Part shown: one piece after another, positions 5,793 to 6,066 of the stretch
Layout of the letters: every line of letters begins with the position of its first letter
Numbering within the stretch: position 1 is the stretch's first letter
Source of the DNA: JAAYYM01 sp964483395
GTDB lineage: Bacteria > Bacillota > Clostridia > Lachnospirales > Lachnospiraceae
Assembly (NCBI GenBank): GCA_964483395.1
Contig: CAZABT010000140.1
Span: 1 to 6,066, forward strand
Direction of reading: 5' to 3'
DNA length: 6,066 nt
The notes under the pieces: model-generated
What the model saw: the letters and a program-made list of their open reading frames with translations, nothing else
Database searches by the model: none
Told to the model about the DNA's origin: nothing
Made by a program: the position numbers and the translations under genes

Positions 5793-6035
5793 TTAAATGG
5801 ACTGATGGAATGTACGAGTAATGATATCGTTCTGCTGTTCCGGTGTTAACTTGATGAAGTTAACAGCGTATCCTGAGATACGGATTGTCAACTGAGGATA
5901 ATTTTCAGGATGCTGTTGAGCATCGAGCAATGTCTCCTTGTTCAGTACGTTAACGTTCAAATGATGTCCACCCTTTGTTGAATAACCATCAAGTAATGAT
6001 ACTAAATTGTTAACCTGAGCTGCGTTTGCTGCCAT
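5793..6035 (-). CDS. grcA: Stand-alone glycyl-radical domain protein (GrcA/YfiD-like, or small subunit of a split PFL)
   Basis: The 80-residue product corresponds to only the C-terminal glycyl-radical domain of pyruvate formate-lyase. It has LVSLLDGY (12-18 region), GGHHLNVNVL (22-31), then ETLLDAQQHPENYPQLTIRI (broken before SGYAV), with radical glycine G55 in RISGYAVNF. It ends with LTPEQQNDIITRTF. The catalytic cysteine pair of PFL lies in the missing part, so alone it is not a lyase. E. coli GrcA/YfiD (127 residues) and a T4 homologue act as spare parts that restore oxygen-cleaved PFL. The same role, or being half of a two-piece PFL, fits here. I chose ATG 6035 because AAGGAG (complement of 6045-6050) is 9 bases away; the ATG at 6042-6044 directly abuts that site. 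The frame has no stop before the window edge, so an in-frame extension is not formally excluded. The symbol is tentative. Confidence 0.82.
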   Translation of the reverse strand: MAANAAQVNNLVSLLDGYSTKGGHHLNVNVLNKETLLDAQQHPENYPQLTIRISGYAVNFIKLTPEQQNDIITRTFHQSI

Positions 6036-6044
6036 GATTTTCAT

Positions 6045-6054
6045 CTCCTTTTTT
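6045..6054 (-). promoter_or_regulatory. Ribosome binding site of the glycyl-radical domain gene
   Basis: On the minus strand an A-rich run leads into AAGGAG, 9 bases before ATG 6035. This near-perfect site is the main reason for treating the domain as a separately translated protein and not as the tail of a longer PFL. Its AT-rich surroundings look non-coding. Confidence 0.8.
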
Positions 6055-6066
6055 ATTTGAAATCGT

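Overview
The window looks like a chromosomal segment of an anaerobic Firmicute, most likely a clostridium of the Lachnospiraceae type. The grounds are the gdpP-rplI-dnaB order, strong AGGAGG-type ribosome sites, moderate-to-low GC, a clostridial 2[4Fe-4S] ferredoxin, and pyruvate formate-lyase (PFL) machinery whose residues resemble clostridial PFL systems. The genus is not resolved from sequence alone. Apart from the edges it reads as core genome. I see no insertion sequence, phage gene, CRISPR array, tRNA or rRNA.

Left part, plus strand (1-4203). The Ala/Gln-rich C-terminus of an unidentified protein ends at 149 and is followed by a clean intrinsic terminator. A good extended -10 promoter (247-275) then starts a compact operon. 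It encodes GdpP, a membrane-bound c-di-AMP phosphodiesterase of the DHH-DHHA1 family; RplI, ribosomal protein bL9; and DnaB, the replicative helicase. GdpP and RplI overlap by one base and RplI and DnaB are 29 bases apart. A strong terminator (4166-4203) closes the operon. The arrangement joins second-messenger turnover, a ribosomal protein and replication, and is a known conserved Firmicutes order.

Middle (4204-4625). A short MerR-type regulator begins immediately behind that terminator, with no promoter visible in between. Its last codons form the T-tract and stem of the terminator that serves the convergent ferredoxin gene on the minus strand.

Right part, minus strand (6066 to 4567). In transcription order there is a stand-alone 80-residue glycyl-radical domain protein (GrcA/YfiD-like, or the small half of a split PFL), a terminator, a promoter, the PFL-activating radical-SAM enzyme PflA, and a 56-residue ferredoxin. 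By family knowledge, PflA uses S-adenosylmethionine and one electron to make a glycyl radical on PFL or a PFL-like domain. The cluster therefore contains a radical acceptor, the activase and a possible electron donor.

The most interesting point is the separate glycyl-radical domain, which has its own ribosome site. What lies upstream (a full PflB, a PflB lacking this domain, or neither) is outside the window and decides its meaning.
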